DNA from: Bermanella sp040371755
GTDB taxonomy: Bacteria > Pseudomonadota > Gammaproteobacteria > Pseudomonadales > Oceanobacteraceae
NCBI RefSeq assembly: GCF_040371755.1
Contig: NZ_BAABWE010000007.1
Coordinates: 1-64,000 of the forward strand
Direction of reading: 5' to 3'
DNA length: 64,000 bases
Shown here piece by piece: positions 16,798 to 25,421 of this stretch. The notes under the pieces are model-generated. The model ran no database searches, was not told where the DNA came from, and saw only the letters and a list, made by a program, of their open reading frames with translations. Positions within the stretch are counted from its first letter, which is position 1, and every line of letters starts with the position of its first letter. The translations under genes and the position numbers were made by a program.

Positions 16798-19700
16798 TTA
16801 TGCTTCTTCAATCAAAATTAATGATTGCCCGGACTGAATGGACTGACCTTGTTCTTTTAGAATGCTGTGGACCGTACCACTGCTGATGGCATGAATTTCA
16901 ATTTCCATTTTCATAGATTCTAAAATCATCACTACATCACCTGCTTGTACTGTGTCACCTGTTTGTACCTTGCACTGCCATACGCTACCTGACACAGGGC
17001 TATCCAGTGCATTACAGTTATCCGGTAGAGTGAACTCTTCTTCTTTAATCTGCGTATCTTCGGCTTGCTCGTAAGTGAGTTGTCCATCTCGTTTCCAGCG
17101 GGCCAACTCTTCGTCAAAAGCATTTTCACGGGCATCAACAAATTCGCTTATCTGTGATGAATTTTCATTTAAGAATGCTTGATACTCATTGAGGCTGAAC
17201 AGAGTTTCTTCAATCCGGATACTGGTTCGGCCTTTGGGTAACTGTTCGCGAATATCGCTCAGTTCTTGAGGGGATACTTCATAAAACTTAATTTGATCAA
17301 AAAAGCGCAATAACCAAGGCTGCGTAAAGTCATTTGTGGTGTGATAGCGATTCCACATTTGCGAGGTGCGTCCGACAAATTGATACCCCCCTGGGCCTTC
17401 CATACCATAAACACACATGTAGGCACCACCAATGCCTACTGAATTTTCGGCGGTCCACGTTCTGGCAGGATTATATTTTGTGGTGACCAATCGATGCCTT
17501 GGATCTAACGGTGTGGCTACAGGAGCCCCTAGGTAAACATCTCCTAACCCCATCACTAAATAACTGGCATCAAATACGGTATCCTTTACCGCTTGTATGT
17601 CTTTTAAGCCATTAATACGGCGAATAAACTCTAGGTTACTTGGGCACCAAGGGGCATCTTTACGAACCGATTGCATGTACTTTTCAATGGCCAGTTGGCA
17701 AGCGTTATCATCCCAACTAAGGGGTAAATACACAGTACGAGAAGGTACGGTTAAGTTTTCGGAGGTGGCCACGTATTCACAAGCTTGATCAATAATGCCG
17801 GTAAGTTCAGATAACGAAATTTTCTGAGAATCAAAATGAACTTGCAGTGAACGAATACCCGGGGTGAGTTCTCTAATTCCCGATAATTGATTATCAGATT
17901 TATATTGTTCTAACCACAACATGAGTGCATGCACTTTAAAGCGTCTTGGAATATCAAGCTCTAATGGGCCGAGCTCAATTAATAAAAAGTGATCTCCGGC
18001 TAAACGACAAACCACATTATCTTCGCCAATAGAGGTTTGATGAATTTTTGGGTCAGGTAAGGCTGACACGTCAATGGCTGGTATATCTAGTGGATTCACA
18101 ATTAAATTGTGAATATCCAGTGTCTGAGCTTTTTCCAATTCAACCGCTTGCTCATGAGTTACGGCTATAAATTGTATTTTACTACCTGCTTTTAATTGGC
18201 CCAGTTTAAAAAGGTCTGCGCTGATCACGGTAGCAGGGCAAACAAAGCCCCCTAAAGATGGGCCATCAGGACCAAGAATTACAGGCATATCACCGGTAAA
18301 GTCTACGGTGCCAAACGCATAAGCATTATCGTGAATATTAGAAGGGTGCATGCCCGCTTCACCACCACTTTCTCTTGCCCATTTGGGTTTAGGCCCAATT
18401 AAACGCACACCGGTACGGGACGAATTGTAATGCACTTCCCAAATGTGATTAAAAAATACCTCGATGTCATCTTCAGTAAAAAAATCCGGAGCACCGTGAG
18501 GACCGTAAATGACTCTTAACTGCGTGACTTCAGGGGTTACTATGTTATTCAGCGGAGCCAAGGTTTGTTGAGCCGTGATAGGCTTAGGATCTAACTCTAA
18601 AACGTCACCAGTGCGAAGTGCGCGACCCACATGCCCGCCAAATTGACCTAAAGTAAAGGTGGACTTAGAACCTAGGTAATCAGGGCATTGAATACCACCG
18701 GATACCGCTAAATAACAACGAGCACCTTGTTCAGCGACTTTTCCAATACTCAATACTTGATTGGCACTAATGGTAATCACTTCATTCATGGCCACAGGCT
18801 GGCCATCCAGTGTGGTGTTAAAGTTGGCCCCCACAATGGCTACATGACAAGGTGTATGAAATTTTAAAGTAGGGCCATTTAACGTAATCTCTAATGCGGC
18901 AGCATCTACATCATTGCCCAACAGTTGGTTGGCTAGTCGAAAACTAAAGGCATCCATTGGTCCTGATGGGGGGACACCTACATGCCAGTGATGCTGACGG
19001 CCCGGGTAATCTTGAATGGTGGTTTGTGTGCCACCACTTAACACTGAAAGACTGTGGCTTTCAATTTTAAAGTTGGCAAGGTCATTGGTAAATAGTTGGC
19101 CACCATTGCTCATAGGGCCATTTAAAATACCTTGCACATAGGCTTTGTTAGTTTGAATACCGTAAATAACGCTATGGTTTAACGCGGTTTCTAATTTTTT
19201 TATGGCACTTTGGCGATCGTCTGCCGTGGCAATCACTTTTGCAATCATGGGGTCAAACAGGGCAGGCACTTCAATGCCGGATTCAATCCAGCTGTCTATG
19301 CGGTAAGCATTGTCTTGGGGCCAAGTGACGTTTGATAATAATCCGCTACTAGGCATAAAATCTTGCGCAGGATTTTCGGCGTACACGCGGGCTTGAATAC
19401 TGTGGCCTGAAGGGGTGAGTGAGTTTTTGATTTCATGTAAATCCCCCAGTTCCCCTGCCGCTTGTTTTACCATGCACTCAACTAAGTCAATGCCCCATAC
19501 TTGTTCCGTAATGCCGTGCTCCACCTGTAAGCGGGTGTTTACTTCTAGAAAGTAAAATTTGTTATCGGTGTCATCATAAATAAATTCAACCGTGCCCGCA
19601 TTGCGATACTGAACAGAGGCCATTAATTGTTCGGCGGTGCGATGTAACTGTTGTCGAATATCATCGCTGATATTGTGGGCTGGGGTTTCCTCTACGACTT

Positions 19701-20409
19701 TTTGATTACGTCGCTGAGCTGAACAGTCCCGTTCGCCAAAGCTGACAGCCGTACCTTTACCATCGGCAAAAATTTGTACTTCAATATGACGGGCGTGTTG
19801 AATGAGTTTCTCTAAAAAAACCCCATCATTTGAAAAATAACTGGCCCCTAAGCGTTTGACGCTTTCCCAAGCATGATTTAAATCTTCATCGCTATGACAT
19901 GCTTGCATGCCAATGCCGCCACCGCCAGCGGTGCTTTTAAGCATAATGGGATAACCAATTTTATTGGCCCATGTAATGGCATCTTTCTGTTCGGTTAAAA
20001 GTGGTGTGCCTGGCACTAGGGGCACACCTGCTTGTTCAGCGGCTTCTCTGGCAAGGTGTTTTAAACCAAATAATTCCATTTGCGTGGTAGTAGGGCCGAT
20101 GAAGACGAGATCGTTATTTTCGCAAGCACTGACAAATTGTGTATTTTCACTTAAAAAGCCGTATCCGGGGTGAACCGCTTGCGCATTATGTTGTTTGGCA
20201 ATTTTGATAATGGCATCAATGTTTAAATAGGTGTCGGCGACTGAGCCTTCACCCAAGCACACAGCAATATCGGCTTGCTGTACATGTAAAGAATCTTTAT
20301 CCGCTTGGTGATACACCGCAATGGATTGAATACCAAGTTGTTTAAGGGTTCGAATAATACGGGTGGCGATGGCGCCGCGATTAGCAATTAAAATCGTATT
20401 AAACATCAT
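16798..20409 (-). CDS. uca: Urea/guanidine carboxylase (biotin-dependent), most likely guanidine carboxylase
   Basis: A 1203-residue biotin enzyme. Order of domains: biotin carboxylase (about 1-450; HPGYGFLSEN, KSTAGGGGIGMQ, FLEVNTRLQVEHGITE), carboxyltransferase halves of the KipA/KipI type (about 460-1100; GVPPSGPMDAFSFRLANQLL, GPHGAPDFF, SSRTGVRLIGP, EGPGGYQFVGRT), and a C-terminal biotinyl domain with ESMKME, biotin on about K1167. Such proteins were named urea carboxylase, but homologues downstream of guanidine-I riboswitches prefer guanidine and yield carboxyguanidine. The riboswitch at 24757-24878 and the two deiminase-type genes upstream support guanidine here. The residue separating the two specificities was not checked. 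Confidence 0.93.
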   Translation of the reverse strand: MMFNTILIANRGAIATRIIRTLKQLGIQSIAVYHQADKDSLHVQQADIAVCLGEGSVADTYLNIDAIIKIAKQHNAQAVHPGYGFLSENTQFVSACENNDLVFIGPTTTQMELFGLKHLAREAAEQAGVPLVPGTPLLTEQKDAITWANKIGYPIMLKSTAGGGGIGMQACHSDEDLNHAWESVKRLGASYFSNDGVFLEKLIQHARHIEVQIFADGKGTAVSFGERDCSAQRRNQKVVEETPAHNISDDIRQQLHRTAEQLMASVQYRNAGTVEFIYDDTDNKFYFLEVNTRLQVEHGITEQVWGIDLVECMVKQAAGELGDLHEIKNSLTPSGHSIQARVYAENPAQDFMPSSGLLSNVTWPQDNAYRIDSWIESGIEVPALFDPMIAKVIATADDRQSAIKKLETALNHSVIYGIQTNKAYVQGILNGPMSNGGQLFTNDLANFKIESHSLSVLSGGTQTTIQDYPGRQHHWHVGVPPSGPMDAFSFRLANQLLGNDVDAAALEITLNGPTLKFHTPCHVAIVGANFNTTLDGQPVAMNEVITISANQVLSIGKVAEQGARCYLAVSGGIQCPDYLGSKSTFTLGQFGGHVGRALRTGDVLELDPKPITAQQTLAPLNNIVTPEVTQLRVIYGPHGAPDFFTEDDIEVFFNHIWEVHYNSSRTGVRLIGPKPKWARESGGEAGMHPSNIHDNAYAFGTVDFTGDMPVILGPDGPSLGGFVCPATVISADLFKLGQLKAGSKIQFIAVTHEQAVELEKAQTLDIHNLIVNPLDIPAIDVSALPDPKIHQTSIGEDNVVCRLAGDHFLLIELGPLELDIPRRFKVHALMLWLEQYKSDNQLSGIRELTPGIRSLQVHFDSQKISLSELTGIIDQACEYVATSENLTVPSRTVYLPLSWDDNACQLAIEKYMQSVRKDAPWCPSNLEFIRRINGLKDIQAVKDTVFDASYLVMGLGDVYLGAPVATPLDPRHRLVTTKYNPARTWTAENSVGIGGAYMCVYGMEGPGGYQFVGRTSQMWNRYHTTNDFTQPWLLRFFDQIKFYEVSPQELSDIREQLPKGRTSIRIEETLFSLNEYQAFLNENSSQISEFVDARENAFDEELARWKRDGQLTYEQAEDTQIKEEEFTLPDNCNALDSPVSGSVWQCKVQTGDTVQAGDVVMILESMKMEIEIHAISSGTVHSILKEQGQSIQSGQSLILIEEA

Positions 20410-20422
20410 GAATTCCTGCTTT

Positions 20423-20481
20423 CGGGTCGTCCCGCTTTAGAATACTAATCAGGCCGTCCTGATTAGAAGGTGTAAACACCT
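20423..20481 (-). other. Three consecutive hairpins in the intercistronic gap before the carboxylase gene
   Basis: Three perfect stems occur in 59 bases: CGGG/CCCG around TCGT (20423-20434), CTAATCAGG/CCTGATTAG around CCGT (20445-20466) and AGGTG/CACCT (20468-20481). None is followed by a T run in the operon direction. They may stabilise or process the mRNA between the deiminase genes and the carboxylase gene. Confidence 0.5.
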
Positions 20482-20507
20482 GCGATTATTAATTTTATAT
20501 AAACAGA

Positions 20508-21146
20508 TCAAGACCAAACCAGTACTTCAATGGGAGTGGGGTTGTAGCCATTACACGGATTATTCAACTGTGGACAATTTGAAATAAGTACCAAGGTATC
20601 CATTTTTGCTTTTAGTTCAACGTATTTCCCGGGTGCTGATATACCGTCTTCAAAGGTCAATTTACCTTCTTGGGTGACCGGCACATTCATAAAAAAATTA
20701 ATGTTGTGAGTGATGTCAGATTTGCTTAGTCCGTACATTTCGTTTTCTTGGATAGCCAGCATCCAGCTGTCACGGCAGGCGTGCATGCAGCGTTTTTCTA
20801 AATCGTAGCGCACCGTATTGGATTCGGTTGCACAAGCGCCGCCTACAGTGTCGTGACGGCCACAGGTGTCGGCCACAATTTCAAGCATATCTTGATTAAG
20901 GTTGGTTTTTAGCATTGAGCCGCTGGTTAAATACAAAGCACCTTGTTCACGAATGGTGTCCATGGCACTGTAACGTTCGCTAACATCATTTGCATTATAA
21001 AATAAGGTATCAGCTGCTTGGTTACCTTTTGAATCCACAATGCGAATGGTATCACCGGCATTGATTTGATAAATAAAATAGTCCCCTGCATCAACCGATT
21101 TTGTAAAATATGCGTCTTCGGCCTTTAGTTGGCTTTCTTTAATCAT
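20508..21146 (-). CDS. Urea carboxylase-associated protein 2, DUF1989; carboxyguanidine deiminase subunit
   Basis: A 212-residue DUF1989 protein. Characteristic segments are DTIRIVDSKGNQAADTLFYN, CGRHDTVGGACATESNTVRY and HNINFFMNVPVTQEGK, with several conserved Cys and His residues that could bind a metal. The family was named for its place next to urea carboxylase; members of the pair are now known as subunits of carboxyguanidine deiminase (CgdAB), converting carboxyguanidine to allophanate and ammonia. It begins 11 bases after the stop of its paralogue at 21158-21907, so the two are co-translated. Which one corresponds to CgdA and which to CgdB was not settled from sequence. Confidence 0.9.
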   Translation of the reverse strand: MIKESQLKAEDAYFTKSVDAGDYFIYQINAGDTIRIVDSKGNQAADTLFYNANDVSERYSAMDTIREQGALYLTSGSMLKTNLNQDMLEIVADTCGRHDTVGGACATESNTVRYDLEKRCMHACRDSWMLAIQENEMYGLSKSDITHNINFFMNVPVTQEGKLTFEDGISAPGKYVELKAKMDTLVLISNCPQLNNPCNGYNPTPIEVLVWS

Positions 21147-21157
21147 GAAAATAGTCC

Positions 21158-21907
21158 TTACAAACCAAAATGGTACAAAGCGTTGTTTTCAAATCCGCGT
21201 CGGTTTTCATCGCAATGATTCAAACATTCATCATCTTCAGTCATGATTTCGGCTTGGGTTAACATAATAGAAACAGGTTTGTTTGGATATTCTATTTCTT
21301 CGCTTAACGGGTGGGGGCAGGTGTGTAAAACCACGAGAGTATCCATTTCAAAACGTAAAACCACTTCCTCATTTGCTTGGCTAATACGAGAAAGCGTTAG
21401 GTTTCCTTTGGCATCGGCTGAGACTTCACTGAACCAATTTACATTTGAGCAAAGATCTTGTTTGTATAAGTCGTACTTTGCTAGCTCTACTAAAAAACCA
21501 TCAAACCCATTTTGTTTCCATTGATTTTGGTGATTTTGATAATCGCGTGGCCCCCATTTTTTGGTGATGTGCTCTGGGTGAGATGTACCACACATGGTCT
21601 CATGCCAGCCAAAACTGTCATGGATAATAGAGCAAAATATGCGCCCCATTTCGCTGTACAGGCAATGGCCTTTGGTAAGCTTAAATGTGTGTTGGCATTT
21701 TAAGGTGTCAGGTGCATTGTATTTCTCGGTTAATTGATAAGGATTAAAAAATAACATGCCCACATTTGCACCACCTTCAATATCTTTTAGACGAAGTTGT
21801 GTTCCCTTGCGGATAATTGTTGACCAATGGCTTCCACCGGGAATGGTAGTTTGATACATTTTATTCTGTGTGATGCTGTTTAATATGTGGTTTTGTGTAG
21901 TACTCAT
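21158..21907 (-). CDS. Urea carboxylase-associated protein 1, DUF1989; carboxyguanidine deiminase subunit
   Basis: A 249-residue paralogue of the adjacent DUF1989 protein, in the same fold: GTQLRLKDIEGGANVGMLFF, LTEKYNAPDTLKCQHTF, SFGWHETMCGTSHPEHITKK and CSNVNWFSEVSADAKGNL align with the corresponding motifs of its neighbour. It is expected to form the other half of the heteromeric carboxyguanidine deiminase that feeds allophanate to AtzF. The start at 21907 lies 10 bases after the ATPase gene stop, continuing the operon from the transporter genes. Confidence 0.9.
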   Translation of the reverse strand: MSTTQNHILNSITQNKMYQTTIPGGSHWSTIIRKGTQLRLKDIEGGANVGMLFFNPYQLTEKYNAPDTLKCQHTFKLTKGHCLYSEMGRIFCSIIHDSFGWHETMCGTSHPEHITKKWGPRDYQNHQNQWKQNGFDGFLVELAKYDLYKQDLCSNVNWFSEVSADAKGNLTLSRISQANEEVVLRFEMDTLVVLHTCPHPLSEEIEYPNKPVSIMLTQAEIMTEDDECLNHCDENRRGFENNALYHFGL

Positions 21908-21917
21908 GGGCTCCTCA

Positions 21918-22709
21918 TTACGCTATTTTTTGTTCAGGCGTTAATGACATTTCAATTTCTTTTAAACTTTCTTTGTCAGTTTTCCCTACAGGTAAATCAA
22001 ACGTAATGGTACTGCCATAACGATGAGATGCATGTGGATCGTGTCGAGTTTTATCAAATACCCATAAACGGGTGCCAAGATAAAAGCCTTCGTCTAGATC
22101 ATGGGTAACCATAAACACGGTTAGACTATATTTTTTCCAAAGTTCTAGTACGAGCTTGTGCATGTCTTTACGAATACCTGGGTCAAGCGCACCAAAAGGC
22201 TCATCTAATAATAAAACTTTTGGATGTTTGATTAAGGCTTGTGCAATGGCTAGCCGTTGTTGCATGCCACCGGATAATTCGTGGGGATACTTGTTTTTAG
22301 CGGGCAGTAGGCCAACAGCATCTAACCAGCTATCGGCTTCGTCTAAAGCAAGCTTACGAGATCGGCCAAACAAACGACCTATTAATGGACTTTTTTCAAA
22401 CTCTTTAGCTATGGCGACATTTTCACGTACCGTTAAATGTGGAAAAACTGAATACTTTTGAAACACAATGCCACGATCAGGACTAGGCTCTTCTACAATA
22501 GGTTTGCCATCTAACAGAACGCTTCCCTTGGTATGAGATTCTATGCCCAGTAACATTTTTAAAAAGGTGCTCTTACCACAGCCAGATGTGCCCACCATTG
22601 TGATGAATTCACCTTTTTTCACTTCGCAATTAATATTTTCTAAAACGAGATTGTCACCGTAGGATTTTTCTACGTGGCGAAATTCGATTTGATTTTGTTC
22701 AGTTTTCAT
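21918..22709 (-). CDS. ABC transporter ATP-binding protein (probable guanidine uptake)
   Basis: The start is placed at 22709 (MKTEQNQIEF, 263 residues) because AGAGG lies 5 bases upstream; a 10-residue longer version would overlap the permease gene. Walker A is GTSGCGKSTF, the signature is LSGGMQQRLAIAQAL, Walker B is VLLLDEPFGALD and the switch His is in VTHDLDE. It belongs to the nitrate/sulfonate/taurine transporter ATPase family. Between the permease and the deiminase genes and under the guanidine-I riboswitch, it most likely powers guanidine import; a urea-like substrate cannot be excluded from sequence. Confidence 0.93.
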   Translation of the reverse strand: MKTEQNQIEFRHVEKSYGDNLVLENINCEVKKGEFITMVGTSGCGKSTFLKMLLGIESHTKGSVLLDGKPIVEEPSPDRGIVFQKYSVFPHLTVRENVAIAKEFEKSPLIGRLFGRSRKLALDEADSWLDAVGLLPAKNKYPHELSGGMQQRLAIAQALIKHPKVLLLDEPFGALDPGIRKDMHKLVLELWKKYSLTVFMVTHDLDEGFYLGTRLWVFDKTRHDPHASHRYGSTITFDLPVGKTDKESLKEIEMSLTPEQKIA

Positions 22710-22717
22710 AACGACCT

Positions 22718-23533
22718 CTATTTCGCTGCGTGATACCAAGGGAACATTTTTTGACTGGTTTTAACCAGTAACCAATCTAAAACAAAGGCTAAAAAGGTAA
22801 TCCAAGCCACGTAAGGCAAAATAATGTCCATGGACAAATATCGGCGAACCAAGAAGATTCGGTAGCCTAGGCCATCGGTTGCTGCAATGGCTTCCGCTGC
22901 GATTAAAAATAACCAAGCGGTTCCCAAACTTAAACGTAGTGCATCCATTAGTCTTGGTAATACTTGTGGCAACAGTACGCGAGTGATTAATTGAAAAGAA
23001 TTTGCACCTAGGGTTTGTGCTTTTACTAGCTGCTCTTGTGGAATGTCTTGTGTTCGCTGGTATAAGTCACGAATTAAAAAAGGGGTAATCCCAATGATGA
23101 TTAACATTACTTTAGATAATTCACCTAAACCAAATACAATAAATAATAAGGGTAATACAGCCATGGGAGGGATTAACGAAATGGCGGTAATTACAGGGTT
23201 TAAATTGGCACCAATTAATGGAATAGCTCCGGTAATTAATCCTAACATTAACCCGATAAATGCGGCGCAGGCCACACCTGTTAAAAGTCGTTTTAAACTG
23301 CTTGTGGTGTCTTGCCAAAACACATATTCACCGGTGCGTTTACTGGGGGTGAATGCTAATCGGTCTATGGCGCTTTGAAATTGGCTCACACTAGGCAATA
23401 GTTTGTCTTGAGGGTTTTCTGCCTTACGAGCTTCTGATCCCACTTGATACAGAATCATCAATAAGAAAAACGGTATGACTCCCAAGGCAATTGCCAGAGG
23501 CTTGGAAGGCTTTATATTTATCCAACGTTTCAT
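22718..23533 (-). CDS. ABC transporter permease (probable guanidine uptake)
   Basis: A 271-residue inner-membrane permease of the SsuC/TauC type. One helix lies at about residues 12-30, and five or so more follow from about 85 to 265 (for example LLTGVACAAFIGLMLGLITG and VMLIIIGITPFLI). The cytoplasmic EAA loop that contacts the ATPase is recognisable at QLVKAQTLGANSFQLITRVL followed by LPQVLPRLM. It lies between the binding-protein and ATPase genes in the operon. Confidence 0.93.
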   Translation of the reverse strand: MKRWINIKPSKPLAIALGVIPFFLLMILYQVGSEARKAENPQDKLLPSVSQFQSAIDRLAFTPSKRTGEYVFWQDTTSSLKRLLTGVACAAFIGLMLGLITGAIPLIGANLNPVITAISLIPPMAVLPLLFIVFGLGELSKVMLIIIGITPFLIRDLYQRTQDIPQEQLVKAQTLGANSFQLITRVLLPQVLPRLMDALRLSLGTAWLFLIAAEAIAATDGLGYRIFLVRRYLSMDIILPYVAWITFLAFVLDWLLVKTSQKMFPWYHAAK

Positions 23534-23652
23534 GAGACTCTCGCAATCAAGTGGGTTTATGGCGATGAATTAACCATGATTAAAGTTAAACAACGTCCTT
23601 GTTGTTTTATTTTTTAATCTATAGGTACTTTAAATGTGAGTTGAGTTTTAAA

Positions 23653-24702
23653 TTACAGTTTCCCTTTAGCTGCCATATCCATGTAGCTGGCGTCAAAGCG
23701 TAATTTAACGTTGTTTTTATCTCCGTAAATACCTGATGGCGTTTCAATGCCGATTACCCCCGCATCAGGAGCGCCATCGCCAAGTAAACCGTGATCAAAT
23801 GAGAACTCTGCAACATATTGCATTGTGTTTTTAAGGGCAGGGCTATTCACAAATTTAACGGCATCTTTTGCATGGTAAAACATTTTGGTTGAAGCTAATT
23901 GCGCTTCAAAGCCAGCTAGGTCTGTACCGGATGCTTTACCCATGTGTTCACGCACGGCTGATTTTTTTTCCATTTCAGCCATAATTTCATACCAAGCCCC
24001 TACCAGCGCTTTACCCAGTTTTGGATTTTCTTTTAGAGTTTTGGTATTTACAATTAAGGTATCAATGATTTCGCCTGGAATGTTTGAGCTATCAAATACT
24101 TTGTTTGCCTTAGGCATATTCAGTATTTCACTTACAAGTGGGTTCCAAGTGGCAACGGCTGTTACATCTTTTGTGGTGAAAGCAGCTACAAGGTCGGCGT
24201 CTGATGTGTTAACTACTTTTACGTCTTTTTCAGATAAACCTACACTTTCTAGGCCACGAGCTAGCAGGTAATGAGACACGCTTAATTCAACCAAATTAAT
24301 GTTTTGGCCTTTTGCGTCTTTAATGGATTTGCCTTCTTTTAGAATTACGGCATCGTTACCGTTAGAGAAGTCACCGACGATGAGTGCTGTTGAATCAACG
24401 CCGCCAGCGGCGGGAATGGTTAACGCATCAACGTTAGCCATGGTACACGCGTCGAATTCACCTGCGGTATATTGGTTCATGGATTCAACGTAATCGTTGA
24501 ACTGTACAACATCGATGTTTATGTCGTACTTGTCAGCCCATTTTTTGACAATGCCAGATTGGCTGCCATATTCCCAAGGCATCCACCCCACATAAATAGA
24601 CCAGCAAACTTTGAAGTCTTGTTTAGCGTGAACAACAGGTGCTGTTAAAGCTCCAAAGGCGATAGATGCGCTTAATAGAACGCTAGTAGTAAAGGTTTTC
24701 AT
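23653..24702 (-). CDS. ABC transporter periplasmic substrate-binding protein (probable guanidine)
   Basis: A 349-residue NMT1/ThiY-like binding protein with a signal peptide cleaved after about residue 26 (...TAPVVHA). The mature part begins KQDFKVCWSIYVGWMPWEYG and has two-lobe periplasmic-binding features, including GEFDACTMANVDALTIPAAG. It is the first gene after the guanidine-I riboswitch; the start codon has GGAGA about 7 bases upstream. Homologues in urea-carboxylase operons were annotated as urea-binding; riboswitch context makes guanidine the better guess. Confidence 0.92.
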   Translation of the reverse strand: MKTFTTSVLLSASIAFGALTAPVVHAKQDFKVCWSIYVGWMPWEYGSQSGIVKKWADKYDINIDVVQFNDYVESMNQYTAGEFDACTMANVDALTIPAAGGVDSTALIVGDFSNGNDAVILKEGKSIKDAKGQNINLVELSVSHYLLARGLESVGLSEKDVKVVNTSDADLVAAFTTKDVTAVATWNPLVSEILNMPKANKVFDSSNIPGEIIDTLIVNTKTLKENPKLGKALVGAWYEIMAEMEKKSAVREHMGKASGTDLAGFEAQLASTKMFYHAKDAVKFVNSPALKNTMQYVAEFSFDHGLLGDGAPDAGVIGIETPSGIYGDKNNVKLRFDASYMDMAAKGKL

Positions 24703-24756
24703 TGGGTTCTCCCAAGTGATTTATGGTTACATACGAGTAATCTTGGCTAATGCCAA

Positions 24757-24878
24757 TTGATTCTCCCGGGCTTTTTTCCCGCCGTGTAACCTTTTCGTAT
24801 CACTTAAGAGTTGAAGAGGTCGATAGCTCTCGGACCAGTCACTTTTAGAAAAGTCGGAACCCTAGCTATACCATTGCA
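24757..24878 (-). promoter_or_regulatory. Guanidine-I riboswitch (ykkC)
   Basis: Read on the minus strand the leader has all main conserved blocks in order: GCTAGGGTTCCG, then ACTGGTCCGAGAGCTA, then ACACGGCGGGA, and finally AAAAGCCCGGGAGA just before the binding-protein gene. GCTA and TAGC-like ends close the first stem. Class I guanidine riboswitches switch genes on when guanidinium binds. Here the GGCGGG/CCCGGG stretch sits about 55-75 bases before the start codon, consistent with a terminator-type or accessibility switch, though no long U run was seen. Confidence 0.95.
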
Positions 24879-24948
24879 AATTGTGTCAGGTTTGTGATTG
24901 CTCACTTTAGATTGGTTTATTAACCAAGATTACCCTATGCATAGATTT

Positions 24949-24964
24949 AGCAAGTTAAATGCCA
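24949..24964 (-). promoter_or_regulatory. Candidate sigma-54 (RpoN) promoter of the guanidine operon
   Basis: The minus strand reads TGGCATTTAACTTGCT: the GG and GC pairs are separated by exactly 10 bases, as in the -24/-12 consensus TGGCAC-N5-TTGCT, with five of six upstream and all five downstream positions kept. Transcription would start near 24938, about 60 bases before the riboswitch. A loose NtrC-like half site (TGCACACCATTGGGG, about 25184-25198) lies some 230 bases upstream. Control by nitrogen status would suit the operon. Confidence 0.65.
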
Positions 24965-25295
24965 AATAGAAAATCCTCATGAAGTCTTAGTATTAATAGG
25001 CCGTGGCTAAGAATTTAAATAAAAAATGAACAATTATCGCGCAATAATTCTTCTGTTGGTGTCTTTTGGTGCGAAGATGCTAAGGCTAATACGTGGCATA
25101 AGGAGAGCACTAACTAAGGCTGTATTGATAACGGAGTCGAGTGTACGAGTATATTTTGCTTTGAGATGCGCTACTTTTAGGCAGGTTGCACACCATTGGG
25201 GTTTTCTTTTGGTAGATAAATGTTTCAACGGTGGGAATTGTTTGTTATTTATACGAATGGTTAAAAGCTTTGTTTTTTGGCAATTTGATTGTTTT
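24965..25295. other. Intergenic region between guanidine operon and FAD protein gene
   Basis: Apart from the loose NtrC-like half site near 25184, nothing convincing was seen. An open reading frame of 108 codons at 25026-25352 lacks a ribosome binding site, recognisable motifs and normal composition, and it runs into the dispersed repeat at 25296, so it is not called as a gene. The upstream activating sites of the sigma-54 promoter would be expected here. Confidence 0.4.
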
Positions 25296-25376
25296 TACGC
25301 CTTGCGGAGGTTGTCGCAAAATACTCTCATGCTATATGCCTCACTTGCCTGACAATATAGGGGCTTAGCGGTACAA
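25296..25376 (+). repeat. 81-bp dispersed repeat, copy B
   Basis: This copy matches 14756-14836 and differs at one of 29 positions in the core (25303-25331). It ends about 45 bases before the start codon of the FAD-dependent protein and has the same strand sense as that gene, so it might contain its promoter (TTGTCG then TATATG about 17 bases later is a conceivable -35/-10 pair). Confidence 0.65.
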
Positions 25377-25421
25377 TGGGTTTTTTATTACCTTTGCCGG
25401 AGTCACCGGCCAGGATACAGT

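Noticed and set aside
14912..24702. Classical urea degradation operon
   Set aside because: The guanidine-I riboswitch and DUF1989 pair make guanidine the better explanation; urea remains possible as a side substrate.
25026..25352. Open frame of 108 codons upstream of the FAD protein gene
   Set aside because: No ribosome binding site, odd composition, no motifs, and its end lies in a dispersed repeat; the matching antisense frame is no better.
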